Source: Stereocaulon alpinum (Eukaryota; Ascomycota; Lecanoromycetes; Lecanorales; Stereocaulaceae). Taken from it: 64,000 nt of DNA. The notes beneath the pieces are model-generated. The model was not told the origin of the DNA. It ran no database searches and saw only the letters and a program-made list of their open reading frames with translations. A program made the translations under genes and the position numbers. Below are positions 1 through 12,179 of the stretch, one piece after another; position 1 is the first letter of the stretch, and each line of letters begins with the position of its first letter. Location: the NCBI GenBank assembly GCA_018257865.1, contig JAEUBA010000010.1, positions 62,001 to 126,000 of the forward strand. Direction: 5' to 3'.

Positions 1-542
1 AGAGGAAGATGTCAAGGTCTTCTAGAGAACGTTAGGAGTTGAACAGGTCACATATACCCAATTCAGCGAGGAATGCATATGCTGGCAAGGGGCTGTTTCA
101 CATTTTGGTAGCGCATTGGACATCTAGCGAGGCGCTGGGGCAGGGAACTACCTTTCCAGCATATGATACCATGGTTTCCACGTGTGCATGCATTACAAAG
201 GCGTTATGAGGCCCCATGAGGACGTTAGATAGCTCAATACCAATCACTGCTCAACAGTAAATGAAAACCTTAGGCATATATTACCATGTCTCCTCAATCG
301 CCCTCATTCTTTCTAGGAATATCTGGCGTATCACTCCAAGATGTCCCTGTCAATTGCGACAGTCCCTTCGCAAAGTAATGAGTGTTCAGTAGGGTCTGTT
401 CTGGTTGAAGATATCGGCGACTTATAGCGCCAAGGCCGGTGGTCAACTCAGAGGGCTTCCGTACCCAAAGCATACGTTCACCCACCAAGCTCATCAACGC
501 AGGGGCAGAAGTCGCGGGCAAAGCTGCCCTGCTGAGGACCCA
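1..542. other. upstream intergenic region
   Basis: I see no convincing gene here; only short open frames without family resemblance. The last part is presumably promoter and 5' UTR of the Clr5-domain gene that follows. Confidence 0.5.
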
Positions 543-2531
543 ATGCCAGCCAAGATGGTATATGAGTGGGACAACAAACGCGACGAGTGCTACAAGCTGT
601 ATATTACTGAAAACAAGTCATTGGAGGAGATTATAGCTCACTTTCGAGACGATAAGAATTTCACTCCGAGGTATGTCGACTCCTGTACTAATCCGCGTCC
701 CTCACTTTGCGCAACATGCTTTCTATCCCTTCACTCTTCGTACCTGGTAGCCTCGTCGAGTTGCTGACCGTGGTCGCACAGCAAACGAGCCTTTCAGGCT
801 CGCTTCAAAGAATGGGAGTTTCCAGCCAAGCACCGTCCGGCCCACAGAGAAGCTTCGCTCGCGGCGAGAATACGAGACCTATGGGAGGTCAACACATCCA
901 ACAAGCAGATGCTGGGCATCCTAAGGAAAGAAGGCTGGGACCTCAAAGAGCGCGAGCTCACCAAGCTACGCAAGGAACAAGGACTTTTGTTACGGGAGGC
1001 CAACAGGAACGGATACAACAAACGCAAGCGAGATAATCAAGAAGAATCGCCAGACCAGAACGAGCAATTTCACGATGGGGAACCTGCAGAGAAGCGTGTT
1101 ACGACCCCATCCCCAGAGTCAGGGCTATCGCCAGAGATTATTGCGAAGAGGCAGGCATGTCAAGCCAAATTGATAGCAACGGATGCAGAGCGTTTCAGGA
1201 CCAGGAATCGGCGTCGTCGAACGAAAGTATGGGCTGGGATTCCACCAGATCCAGAGCAGCCGCCACGGTATCCGTCGGAACTGACAATGGAAGAGAGCAA
1301 GCGGGAATTGGGTCTTGACAAGCCTCTATACCAAGAGCTGCGTGAGATCTTCGAGGGCATATGTAGAACCAACCATATCATTAAAAAGACTTTGTGTGAC
1401 CCAGATACATGGAAGGGTGGCAAAGAGCAACTCATTGGCCGCATGCCTCACTTGCAGCCTATGTTCTGGGGGTCTAGTGCTCTGAATGTGAATCAAACGC
1501 AAAGACCAATGGCATTGGACTTGATATGTATGGATGTCACGAAAAAGATACGCACCGTCGGCAATCGCGTTACCATCACAGATGCGAAGAACATCTTGGG
1601 AGTCACGCCTCAAGAAGGGAGGGATATTCGAGCTGCGTTCGACGCTATCCTAAAGGGTGACCATTTCACAAGCAAGCTCGAAGTGTCTCGAGAATATTGG
1701 GACAATCTCAAGTCGAAATGGATCAACGAGTCGCCACTTCTGCAGCAGAAACTCGGAGACCATGACTCAGACCCAGACTATGGCGCGAAGCTCAGGTCTC
1801 TCGAGTCTATCGCATGCGACGTGCAAAAGCGTCATCGCGACGAGCAGACGAGGAAAGACCCAACCCGGTTGAGAAAGTCGATAACAGCGGACCAGAACGC
1901 CGCTGGCAGCAATGCTTCAGTTACTGCGTCTACTTCAACCCTCAATAGACCTACAAATGCCCAAGCTAGCAATGCCCAGATCCACCCAAACTCACGTCAC
2001 AATGCAGGTGGGAACAACCATCACATGAACGACTTTTCGGATCATGCAATACCTGCCTCGCTGCCGTCAGATGGCATGTCAACGCTCGCATCCCAAGCTC
2101 TCGCCAACGCCTCGTATTCATCATACGACTATAACGGCATGCAGATCGACCCATCTCTCCTCGAAGCAGCATACAGTTCCCATTACAATTCCACAGCGCT
2201 GCGAAACTCTACAACCCAATCATCAGTATCAGTCTACTTCCGCAACTCCCCAGCCTCGTCTCTCAAGTATCTCTCCGCAGCCAAGAAATTATGGCTCGAT
2301 ACATTCCACGAGCCTCACACCGTCTCCCACTTGCGAGAACTAGCCTTGAACAGGTCCGGTCTGAAAGGGATTACCAATGCCCAGGTGGGGAAGATAGAAG
2401 GTGTGCAGCCTGCAACAGATGGTAGTGAAGGGGGAAAATGGGGCATTGATGAGGATGATGAGTTGGAAGCTTATTTGGGAATGGTGGAGGATATGAAGAA
2501 GAATGCTACTTTCCTCGTCGAGATACTGTAG
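543..2531 (+). CDS. Clr5-domain nuclear protein
   Basis: Two exons, 543-670 and 782-2531, about 625 aa. The intron opens with GTATGTCG and closes with CACAG; splicing joins FTP to SKRAFQARFKEWEF in frame, which completes an N-terminal Clr5 domain (about residues 5-65: W-x-x-K-R-x-x-C-Y-x-L-Y, then F-K-E-W). Clr5 domains occur in fungal proteins often linked to transcription or silencing. The middle is basic and acidic with a bipartite-like run (NKRKRDNQEE). After about residue 330 it is rich in S, N, T and Q, so probably disordered. The C-terminus is acidic. The start could also be the ATG at 555. I cannot name a target or pathway; a nuclear regulatory role is inferred from the domain only. 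Confidence 0.8.
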
Positions 2532-3510
2532 TCACAGTGTGGTCGTCCCTGCTCAAAGCGACGGCTTGAATGTCTGATCACCTTGGAGAGCAGTGTTCCA
2601 GGCCTTTACATTGCAATTTCTATCTCATTTACAATCTATACCCCATAACATGTATGTCGAGCGAACCTGAGAATCCTGGTCTTTTCTTCTTCGATGTGAT
2701 GGTCCGAAAGTGAATGTGCCTATATCACACTTCCCACTTTCCTCTCCGCGAACCTGATTTCTCGCAGCGCAAAGGCGCCCCTTCACCAAAGAGTGTAAGC
2801 GAGCGACGAGGTAAACTGCCCAAGCTTCATCAATAGGATCTTCAGGCCCCGTCTGCGCCAGTATCCTGAACGGTCTTCCATGAAGGTTGAGTGTCCTGAC
2901 AGATTCTAGAGCATGGTGTGTGCCATTTTACCGACTTCCTGGGTAAGATATCTACCATTTTCGAAGACCTTCCGAGCACGCTCTTTATGAGACACAGACT
3001 TAGGGGCACTCGAAAGATTACTTTCACGAGCAATTGAGCAGCAATCCTTCGTGTTCGATGACTTTCCGACAACGATCACTGTCGCTGCCATGGCTGCTTA
3101 TCTGGTGGGACAGGGCTTGTCTTCGGTACTATGGATTACGTTTTGTGTCAATTTGATGGGCTAGGGAGAACCTTGTCAGTCTAAATCAAGGGAGATAGGC
3201 TGAATGCTTACCTTACTCATAGAGAGCCAGTCAAACGGGTTCGCTGAATACCATTGGCAGATCCAGCTCCTTATACGGTTTGATCAACATTGAGACTAGA
3301 AAGGCCTGCTTGATTTGTATAGATATGGTTCAAGGAGGTGGGTAAGAGACTTGACTCAGCGCTAGGACTTAGACCATGATATGATATTCCAGTGAGTTGG
3401 CTTGCCTCCTAGGTGAGATGCAGCTGATACTACAATGCTGACTATGTTCATGTAAGCCCGGGGAATGCTACCAGCTATGTTTACCGCCAAGTTTGCCATC
3501 GCGGCTTGAG
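2532..3510. other. intergenic region, no gene seen
   Basis: Holds the 3' flank of the Clr5-domain gene and the upstream region of the small proline-rich gene. The short minus-strand frames at 2842-3091 overlap each other in different frames and resemble nothing known to me. Confidence 0.45.
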
Positions 3511-3519
3511 ATATATAAA
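3511..3519 (+). promoter_or_regulatory. TATA box
   Basis: ATATATAAA about 100 bases upstream of the ATG at 3617, followed by a pyrimidine-rich tract (3536-3620) of the kind common just upstream of fungal start codons. Position and composition support transcription of the small gene that follows. Confidence 0.55.
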
Positions 3520-3616
3520 GCCCCTTTCGAATCATTCCCTTCCTTTCCAATTTACCCTCCCTATAGCTGTAATCCATCTCCCCTTTCGATCACGTTCTAC
3601 ATCCTGCAAAATCATT

Positions 3617-4219
3617 ATGTCAAACACGCAAGGCCCGCTCCAAACCAACCTCGCCAACCTCACCCCTACCGCAGGCAACTCAAACCCAACCCAGCGCAAT
3701 GTACGAAGACTTCCCCCACGCCCACTTCCTGCGGTACCTACACCCACACCCCAAGCCAATTGCCCCCACCGTGCACCAACCGGAGTCGGCTCACACCTGA
3801 CCCAATCGCAACCCAACTCCCCGAACCTTCCCCCTACCGCAGGCAGCTCAAACCTGAACCCATCCCAAAACAACCCCTCCAACACATCCCCTGCCGCAAG
3901 TAGCTTAGACTTAAGCCCACCCCCATCCTATCACTCGCATGAGCCGGAGCAGGAGGAGGAGGATCGGCAACCCGCAACCGTACAACGACACCGCGCGATA
4001 AGACGTGATCGGCGAAACCCCGTTGCACCCGCCGCTACGGCGCTGCAACCATCTGCAGGCTTGGTCAACAGTAAGTGCTAGCTTGTTTCCTAATCTTTAC
4101 GTGGCTCGCTTACTCGGTCACTGACTCCACGCGATTCACTAGGCATGATCAGCACAATCGCAGTCCCGGTGTTTCAAAATGCGGTTGGGAGCTCGAACCG
4201 GGGTCAGAACCCAAGGTAG
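3617..4219 (+). CDS. small proline-rich repeat protein, unknown function
   Basis: Two exons, 3617-4070 and 4143-4219, about 176 aa. The intron starts GTAAGTGC, has a CACTGAC branch site and ends CACTAG; splicing replaces a stop just inside the intron with a short tail ending NRGQNPR. The protein is rich in P, S, N, T and Q and contains two copies of a T-A-G-(N/S)-S-N unit (roughly residues 16-30 and 73-87), each encoded by a near-identical stretch of about 30 bases. A PPPSY motif with an acidic patch lies near residue 115 and a basic RRDRRN patch near 137. No signal peptide or membrane segment is seen from this start. An upstream in-frame ATG at 3506 lies before the TATA box and is unlikely to be used. 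I do not recognise the family. Confidence 0.5.
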
Positions 4220-4441
4220 CCTTGGTTCGCTGCGATAAGGTAGATGGCGAGGCGGGAATATACAGGCCGGTTTTGGCTTATTAGAGCTCAGGAGTCTTGT
4301 CAAAGTAGCGCAGACAGTAGAAGTTTCGAGTCCGAAGATACATTCGCTTTCACCTCCATCATGCGAGATTAAGTGTGGGAAATCTGCGTGAAAGAGTCTG
4401 AGTATGACATCGGTATTTCCCAAATCTTGCGACATGGGATG

Positions 4442-7400
4442 TTACCCCGCTAACAGCGCTAAACTAGTAATTTCAGAATCTTTTCGGAAAGCGCGATGGA
4501 TCTGATGCGTTCTGTCCTTGACTCTTTGTTCATGGTTGGTAAGATGCATAATGCTCAGCCGGAAATGTACCTCCAGACCATAATCGAATGCTTGCTCATC
4601 ATGCCTCAACAAATTGCGTATAGGGAAGCCGTACGGAGGACTGCAAATCTCGATAGCCCCATGCCTCGTAAGAAATTGCATGACGGTAACGTGTCGCGCT
4701 CGGACTGCGAGATCCAGAGCTGTGTTCCCAGATATATTTTTTGCATTGATAGGAAAATCGTGCTCGAGCAATAGCTTTACGATATTACAATGTCCATTTG
4801 CAGCGGCCACATGCAAATATGTATTGCCCTCCACGTTGAAAGCTTTGAAGTCTGGCAGCGTTGTGTATGATGCAGTCTGGCGAGCTTCGGCTCTGCGATC
4901 GGGCACATGACAAAGGTGTCTCTCAACAACCCAGTCCAAGCCAAGATAACATGCAGCAAACAAAGGGTCGGGCTCGTAGTCGTTGCGAAGTAAACATAAA
5001 TCACGAAGAACATGTATCCAAAATGTGGACTCTTTGGCCCATTTAGCCCATCTTGTAAAATACAGGTTTTCGCCAGCTTGAACCTGGAGGAAGTCTTCGA
5101 GCAATTGCCGAAGGACATTCCGGATGCCTAGATTATTGGCTCCTCGACAATGATACACCCAATTCTCGTTTGCATACTGCTGAGCGCGTGCTACGGCTCC
5201 ATTCGTGAACTCGGACTGCTGATCCAAACAAATCGATAGACATGTCATGGCAGCAAGAGCGTGCGCTGCGGCCAGCGTAACATCCGTCCGTTTCTCTAGG
5301 AATTCTCTCACTGAAAGATGTGCGAACCGAAAACACCCAAGCTCTTCGTCGAACGTGACGAGGTTGGTACAGATGTGCAGGATGTTTTCTTTAGTGGCCT
5401 TAGTGGTCATCGCGACGGTGTCAAAGGAAACAACGGCTAAGAACATCTTCAAGGGTAGTCGGGTTTTTTGACACAGGAGCCATTTCAATGTTTTCTCAGC
5501 TATTAGCCGGCTCCCTGGCCCCATTACTTCAATTCGCTCGTAAATCTTGTGATAAACGTCGGCCAAGTCTTTCGTAAGTTTGCCGAGCTCCTCACTGAGA
5601 TCTGCCTCAACGTTCAATCTCAGGCTACAGATGTTCTGTAATTGAAGAGTAACCCATAAGAACCTGTTTATTGATCAGTCTTCGTCTCTGTATGGAAAAT
5701 GTCTTTACACCAAACGATCCATGACTACTTACATCCCTTGCGCCTCCATGGTCAACGTTTTGATGATGTGTTGGACCATCTCGATTGAGACTTCTCCATC
5801 AAGCAGCCTCTTGTCCGCCACAGCTTTTCCCACTTCGAATTCAACATATCGGCGGATATCTTTAGCATTATCACTAGCTCTTATGTGCAAGTTTGGCTGT
5901 CCCTGTAGGCGTAACGTGATATCTTTATCGTCACGACTAGAAACAAAGATCTTCACCGAAGAGGCGTTCTGCATAATGCTTGTCAAGCTCGTAAGAAGCT
6001 CGTGTCGCGTTGTGGCATCGCATTCGTCCAAAGCATCAATGATGATCGTCGTGCCGATGCACTGATCTGTAAGCATCTCGATGAAATTGACACATTCATC
6101 CAGCCGTAACGGACCATCAACGAACCCCTTTTGTTTCCGTGTTGCATACATTGCAGCGACGTGACAGGATATCTGGCCACTAGGCGGGATGATAGAGAGC
6201 TGTCTCACGATGCTACGTAAAATTTCGACAGGGTCGGATCGTTCTTTTTCAGCGGGGTTGCGCGTGCAGTAGAAGTACGCGAATCCGTGCCTTTTGCTCA
6301 GAGGTGGGCGCTGATCTTCTATCACACGGGATCTGTGACGGCACAGCATGTCAGCTATCTGGAAGCCATAAATTCCACGGTAGGGAGAATGATCCCTACA
6401 TCAGCTTAGTCTTCCCGCAGCCAGCTGTATGGTTCGTTACTTCACTGTCAATGCCACTATCTGTTGATGAAACTTACGAATTCCATGCAACCAGAGAATG
6501 GTCGATTCATCGCACTCTTTCCATTGCTTGTAGCGTTCTTCTTGAAGAAGCCACAATCCAGTGCCTTCCAGAAATCCTAACCGATTGGTGTTATGATGCT
6601 GCTCGTAAGGAACTCGCGATATCCATTCTTGTACTTCACATGTTTTTAGGGAAGACGTAGCTGTGTACAACTCTCTCGTCAACCTCGTCCTCATGTTAGA
6701 TGAACGCCTAACTCACTCACACTTCGCAAGAGCATCCTCGTACAAATCTTCGACATTGCTGTTTACGAGGCAAAGATTGTCGTAGTCATTCTCGTCGAAG
6801 CGGCATAAATCACTATGGCGTGCGTCAAGCTTCACAATGTTCTCCCTGCCACCAGATAGGCCGAAAGTAGCGCTTTTCTTTGGCACAACCTGGGCCAATC
6901 AAGTAAGTAGACGGGATAGGAGCTCCGGAGGCACGCAGACCTACCTCTCCTATGCCTTCCCAAAACGAGACTAATTGGTAAGACTCGAGTTGATGTCTCC
7001 ATTGTTCGGCAAGCAGATCCGAGAACATAGAACCAGTCTTGAGTGCCTCGATGATATCGCTCGAGGGCTGGACATATAGCGCTTGGGTGATCCGAGCGGC
7101 CGCTGATCCGAGAGCTACGAGGGTTCTATCCCCACCCTCATGTGGAGTTCCAAAAAAGGCAAGCCCAGTCCTGCTCGTCCAGTTATCGCGATAATCTGAG
7201 TCGTAGAAAGTAGTTTGCTTACGTTGACGTTTGAATTGTTGTGTACTTGCTATTGCTATGAGCATTGACAAGTGCTTGTCGTACCAATATCCCACCAAGG
7301 CTATGAGCTAAGAAAACCAGAGGCCGTTGTGGCTGTTCCTTGCGCGCGATCCGCGTCACTTCCAAAAGTTCAGTCGCTTTGTCAACAAAGCGTCCTTTAT

Positions 7401-7568
7401 CGCCTCCATAGACCAGCTTAGAATTGTATTCGTAGAGGAAAATACGCGCTTGAGGTGTGTATTTTGGGAGAACGTCCCGCAGCCATCTGCAGATTGAGGG
7501 GTTAGCTACCCTCCGACGTAACAGACTTTTCACATGACGAGTGGTGCCAGTAATGAAGGAGATGGCAA
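4442..7568 (-). CDS. NLR-like receptor: esterase-NACHT-ankyrin (5' end unresolved)
   Basis: Fungal STAND/NOD-like protein read from 7 exons: 7568-7223, 7170-6945, 6889-6721, 6660-6478, 6424-6400, 6332-5733, 5663-4442 (about 920 aa visible). Every junction keeps frame and restores conserved text. Domains in order: an alpha/beta-hydrolase (serine-esterase-like) module with nucleophile elbow AHSLGG and FFGTPHEGG; a NACHT NTPase with Walker A GIPGCGKTK, carried mostly on a 25-base microexon, and a Walker B-like IIIDALDECD; a winged-helix-like region; and about two ankyrin repeats (EGNTYLHVAAANGHCNIVKL, then SGNTALDLAVRARHVTVMQF). In this family nucleotide binding is thought to drive oligomerisation after ligand recognition; non-self recognition is the usual proposal. 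The first exon and ATG are not resolved: the frame upstream of 7568 meets a stop and has no ATG, so at least one more exon must lie 5'. Converges with the proline-rich gene. Confidence 0.85.
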
Positions 7569-9112
7569 CTGAACATCCAGAAACCCTATGGAATCAGAAC
7601 ATCCCCTGAATCAATGCAAATGGCAAGCCAACACTCAAACGACTTTTTCAAGGTCTAAGCATTATCATTGATATTTTACGCTTCGCCGAAAGGAAGGCCG
7701 ATATGGTGATAGGGTTTCGCTTATAGGTTCAAGAACACGGCCGCGCCCTAGGGCGATGTTGTGGGCAATGCCGGACCAATGAACCTCCTTCACCACGGCG
7801 AAGAGCTGCCTGAAGCATGATTGTTGCAACAAGAGGGTCTCAGGGTTACAAATTGAGTAGCAAGAAGCCATTCGAGGGCATGCATAGTAGCGAAGAACCC
7901 ATCTTAGAGTAGATTCCATTTCCAGAAGACCTGGAAGATACGTACAGCTTTCCTTGCTCACCAGCAGGCTTTCTCCACGTATCCCAAGCGTGTTGAGCGT
8001 CAGGAACGCTCCAAGGATTAAGGCCGTGGACCGCTATAATACTACTTGCGCATCAGCAGATGACAGCAGCGATCTCAGTATTGAGGGAACGCACTCAACT
8101 CGAGGGCCATCGCCAGACTTCTCTTCCGGCGTATAGAGCAATCGCAGAGGCTGGCATACTTAGCAAATATCTTGAAAGTACGGCGTTGGGTGATCACCAT
8201 TGAGTCTCTCCAAGGTAGCTGAAAAGGTGATTGCTAATGAAGTAATCAGAGACAGCACCGTCCACCATGTAGCAAGGCTCCCAACAAGGACAAAAACTAG
8301 AAACCTATGCTAGAAAGGATAGCGTCATACACTAAATCTTATAACACATTATGTTGTCACAGTCTTGATCAGATCATACGCGTTGCGATGAGGGAAAATT
8401 CAAAAAGCAGAGAGGTTGTGCCCCACTACCTATTCAGCTGGTCAAGACTCAAAACGCGCTAGTCAGGGATCACTTAGATCAAATACCATTGGCCACATCA
8501 TGCGGCTCAAAACATGGGCCAGGAAAGACTTACCGAGACACGAATGCTACTCAACGGAGTGAACGCTGATGTGCGATGCAGACACAGCGCTCTTGCATCA
8601 TACAGTATCATCATACACAGATACTCCTCAACGCCAACGTTACTTTACAAGACATCAATGCCTACGACATGTCAATCATTGCTCAAAGCCCGTATCCGCA
8701 GGCGCGAAGCCTGCGTCCTGGCTTTGGTCAAAGATGAATGCCATTCAACCAATTTTGTTTGGTACTATACTAATCTGGATTTGTGTAGCGACGGCCAAAC
8801 GGTAGCTCAAGCAGAATCCCCCGGGGGGTATAGTGCACGAATGAAATGGTGGTTGGGCACAGAACGGGTTTCGGTGTCAGCCTGCGTTGGATTTGCAACA
8901 AGCTCAACCCTACATACGCTCATGGCTGGAAAATTGGCTCGGACGGTCCCCTAACCGATGCTCAAATAGTTCTCCAGTAAAAATATTAGCTTGCTCGCTC
9001 ATTCGCGGCCTTAGCCAAAGGTAACAGGCTGATGTTAGTAGTATACAAAAGATGTACACGCCCCATTCTAAAGAGCCCAATCCCCAACGCCAACGCTGTA
9101 GTTACAATTGTG
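7569..9112. other. promoter and unresolved first exon of the NLR gene
   Basis: Must contain the missing start exon of the receptor gene. A minus-strand open frame at 7665-7961 ends in RVLEPISETLSPYRP, loosely like the N-termini of related proteins, but I found no donor whose phase joins it to the acceptor at 7569. The plus-strand open frame at 8514-8954 has no recognisable features. Also holds the 3' flank of HRD3. Confidence 0.35.
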
Positions 9113-11828
9113 TTAATGCCCAACACCACCTGCCGCCCACTGTGCGAAGTTGGGGTCATCAGGTGGAGGGAAGAACCCTCCATCAGCCTGCTGTCCAGGC
9201 AATCTTTGTTCAGGTGGAATGCCATCAGGGGGTTGCCCCTCACCCTGCTGCCTTTCCACATCCCGTCTATGATTTGTCTGTCTTTGTTGTCGATAATAGA
9301 CGAGAAACGCTATAGCAGCCGCTATGCCAACTATAATAAGGCTCTCGAGGATGCTTTCGTCAAGGTCATCGTAGTAATCGTCATCACCGCCAGGCATGCC
9401 TGGCTCGTCGTAATCAACGTCGTCTTCAGCGCCGTGGTAATAGGGGTGTGGTTCCTCTAGAAAGTTGGATATCCATTCGCTGATAGACCAGTCTTTCTTT
9501 GGTTCTGAAGGCATATCAGTCTAATTTGGGAAAAAGGGAGAATTGTTTTGTCTTACCTGGCTCCGATCGAATAGAGTTGACCTTTCCATTTGTGATCGTG
9601 TTCCAAAAGCTCCGCATGCGAAGCTTTGACAGACTGAGTTTGACTGGCAAGTATGACTCCTGATTAGTTTCCAACGCCTGGTCATAGAACCGCTTGGCAA
9701 GATGGAAGTCCTGTTCGACTCCAATGCCATTCTCATGAATCCACCCAAGATTCCATAACGCTTGAGCGCTCTGGTGAGTTTCTGCAGCGGTCTGGTAGCA
9801 CGTTGCGGCTTTCTCCATATCGGCTTCAATGCCATAGCCACCAAGATAGTAATCACCCATCTTTACCATCGAGTCGATATTCTGTTGTTTGGCAGACCGC
9901 GTCCAATATATCAAAGCGAGGACTGCATTCCGAAGCAGAGACGACCTTCGCTTCTTCCAGGGGAGGAGAGAATCGAACGACAAGATCGACTTGTATTCAT
10001 CAAGAAGGTAGGCAACGTTCGCTTGGGCGTACTCATAGCCTTGTTCAGCGGCCATCATGTACATGATTAGGGCAGTCTCGGTATCTCCCTCGTCATAGGC
10101 CTTGTTCGCTTCGTCGAAAGAGGAGTGGATGCTCTCAACCTTTTCAGCCACCAACTTGTAGTACGCCGTTGCCATCCCACAAGATCTCTCCCGACCTACG
10201 CCGTTGTTGCTAATTTCCGCGAGATGGTAAAAAGCTTCAATGTGGCCATGACGAGCCGCAAGGTCGAAAAAGCGGGTTGCCGTGTTGATGTCGCCTTGAT
10301 CCAGGAACAATTGACCCATATTGACCTGCGCAGACGCAAAATCCTGATTTGCGGATTCCTTGAAATAATCTCCAGCTCTCAAAGGATCCTTGCGGACTCC
10401 CAGCCCATGCAGATACATTAGACCGAGCTCGTATTGGCACAAAGCGTCGCCGTTTGCGACTCCTCGCTTGAACCACGTCAAGGCTTTCTCATAGCTCTGC
10501 TCCATGCCCTCGCCGCGTAGGAACATTCTCCCAATATAGCCTGCTGCTTTTGACGCAATTTTGGCAATACCCTGATCTTCCTCCCGTATCGAGCCGTCCT
10601 TCTGCCAATACTTACGGGCGACTATCATGAAGTATGCTCTTGCGGTCTTCAGGTTCCTCCTCATTGTCCGAGAACCTTCATAGTGCAAACGACCCAGGCT
10701 GAAAGTCGCCTTCAGGTCACCTTTACGTGACATTAGATCCAAATACTCCAGCACATCGTCGAAGTCCGCATGTGCATCCGAGTTGGGACCAGCTTTGTTG
10801 GCGTAGACTCCAGAGCTAACTACACTAGCACCTTCTCCGTACACTCCTCCAAGCTCGTCTGCAATTCTGTACGAATCCTTGTGAAGGTTTTGGCCACCAG
10901 GCGGCCCGGACCTTGAGTATGCAACTGCCTTGTCGGCTACTTGTTTGTACCAGTATGCGGCCTCGTTGCAGTTCCTCGGTGTACCCACGCCCATATGATG
11001 TCGATATCCAGTTGTCATTTGAGCCCTGGTGTTACTGCCCTTTGCAGCAAACGTATGGTATAGCAGAGCTTTAGCTTGGTCTCTCTCCACGCTCTTTCCG
11101 ATGCCAGTCGCATACATGAAACCAACCATATGCTGTGCCGAACTGTTGCCGTTCAGTGATGCCAGCTCATTGTATCTCCTGAACGCTTCGGTGTAATTTC
11201 GCGGGTGTGTATAGTTTCCGAAGAAGTTCATCTCCGCCAATAGGAATATTGCATCCGGCTCTTTCTCGTGCGCTGCGTTTTCTAACAATTTCACCGCTTG
11301 TGCCAGGGTCTTACTGAGCTTGGGGCCCTCAGATTGCGGATTTAGGTAGTCATCCTTTGGGGGCCCATTCATGAAAAGTAGAATTAACAACTCTTTTGCG
11401 TAGTACACAGTTTTGCCGACTAAGCCAGACGATCTATCGAAACCTGTAAAGCGACTGCGAGGTGGTTGAAGAGGTTGTAATATTCGTAGGGCTTCTTGGA
11501 CTGTAAGAGCTGCTGCATATTCCAATCAGCTTCAGCCTAATTCAAGATGAACGTATACATTACCTTGGCTGTGACTTCCAATACTGCCTGCTTCATGCTG
11601 GGGCTGTGAAGTAACTGCAGTATTGTCTTGTGACTTGAGTGTCGGCCTACCCTTCGTTGCTTGGTCCTTCAGTACGCTAGGGTCTTGATGTTTAAGAGCC
11701 TCTACCCGCAGAGTAATGACAAAGACGCATATTGACACTACAATAGAGCAGACTGTGCGTTAGCATGCGACAACAGCTGCAGATTGAGTGGACGTACACC
11801 AGATGAGCTTCAACCAGTGGTTATGCAT
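9113..11828 (-). CDS. hrd3: HRD3/SEL1L-like ER-associated degradation protein
   Basis: Four exons, 11828-11798, 11737-11564, 11512-9557 and 9504-9113, about 850 aa; yeast Hrd3 is of similar size. The short first exon plus the start of exon 2 encode a signal peptide (MHNHWLKLIWLSICVFVITL), found only when spliced at GTACGT. The lumenal body, about residues 100-690, is a run of Sel1-type repeats (pattern A-x-x-x-L-G-x-x-Y/F-x-x-G-x-G). A single membrane span (SLIIVGIAAAIAFLVYY) near residue 780 is followed by a Q- and P-rich cytosolic tail. Hrd3/SEL1L is the partner of the Hrd1 ubiquitin ligase in the ER membrane and passes misfolded glycoproteins to it. The order signal peptide, Sel1 repeats, C-terminal span is diagnostic. 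Shares a 351-base divergent promoter with TIM10. Confidence 0.92.
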
Positions 11829-12179
11829 GGTTTCTAGCGTCAGAGTAAAGCACAGAGGCGAGGGTGGATGAACTTAAAGCGCTCATCGATGTGTATATCT
11901 TGTCATCGCCAGATCATGCTTCCCCAGAATGAAATGAAAGCTATGAATAAGTAGCGATGATGCCAGATTTGATATTCGGATGGAATATACAGGGTAGATT
12001 TATCATATATCTCCGTCGATTTATCAAGATAGTAAATTGATATGTTTACCTCCACCATTCGCAGCCTCTACAAGATCCCAATCCTTCTTTGGCATTGTTC
12101 AGCTTGTCCAAGTCACGCCAGAGAACATCCAATATACACTTTTGCAGCTCCCCTCTTCAAAGTCGCGCCGTTCATCACA
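11829..12179. promoter_or_regulatory. divergent promoter HRD3 / TIM10
   Basis: A 351-base spacer between the HRD3 start (minus) and the TIM10 start (plus). It must hold both promoters. The TIM10 side is pyrimidine-rich from about 12110. No clear TATA box was identified. Confidence 0.5.

Noticed and set aside
4139..4215. GGTTCGAGCTCC on the minus strand, similar to a tRNA B box.
   Set aside because: No matching A box, no acceptor or T-stem pairing, and the bases are part of a spliced exon of the proline-rich gene.
8514..8954. Plus-strand 146-codon frame.
   Set aside because: No motif, poor start context, overlapping alternative frames, and composition unlike the genes around it.
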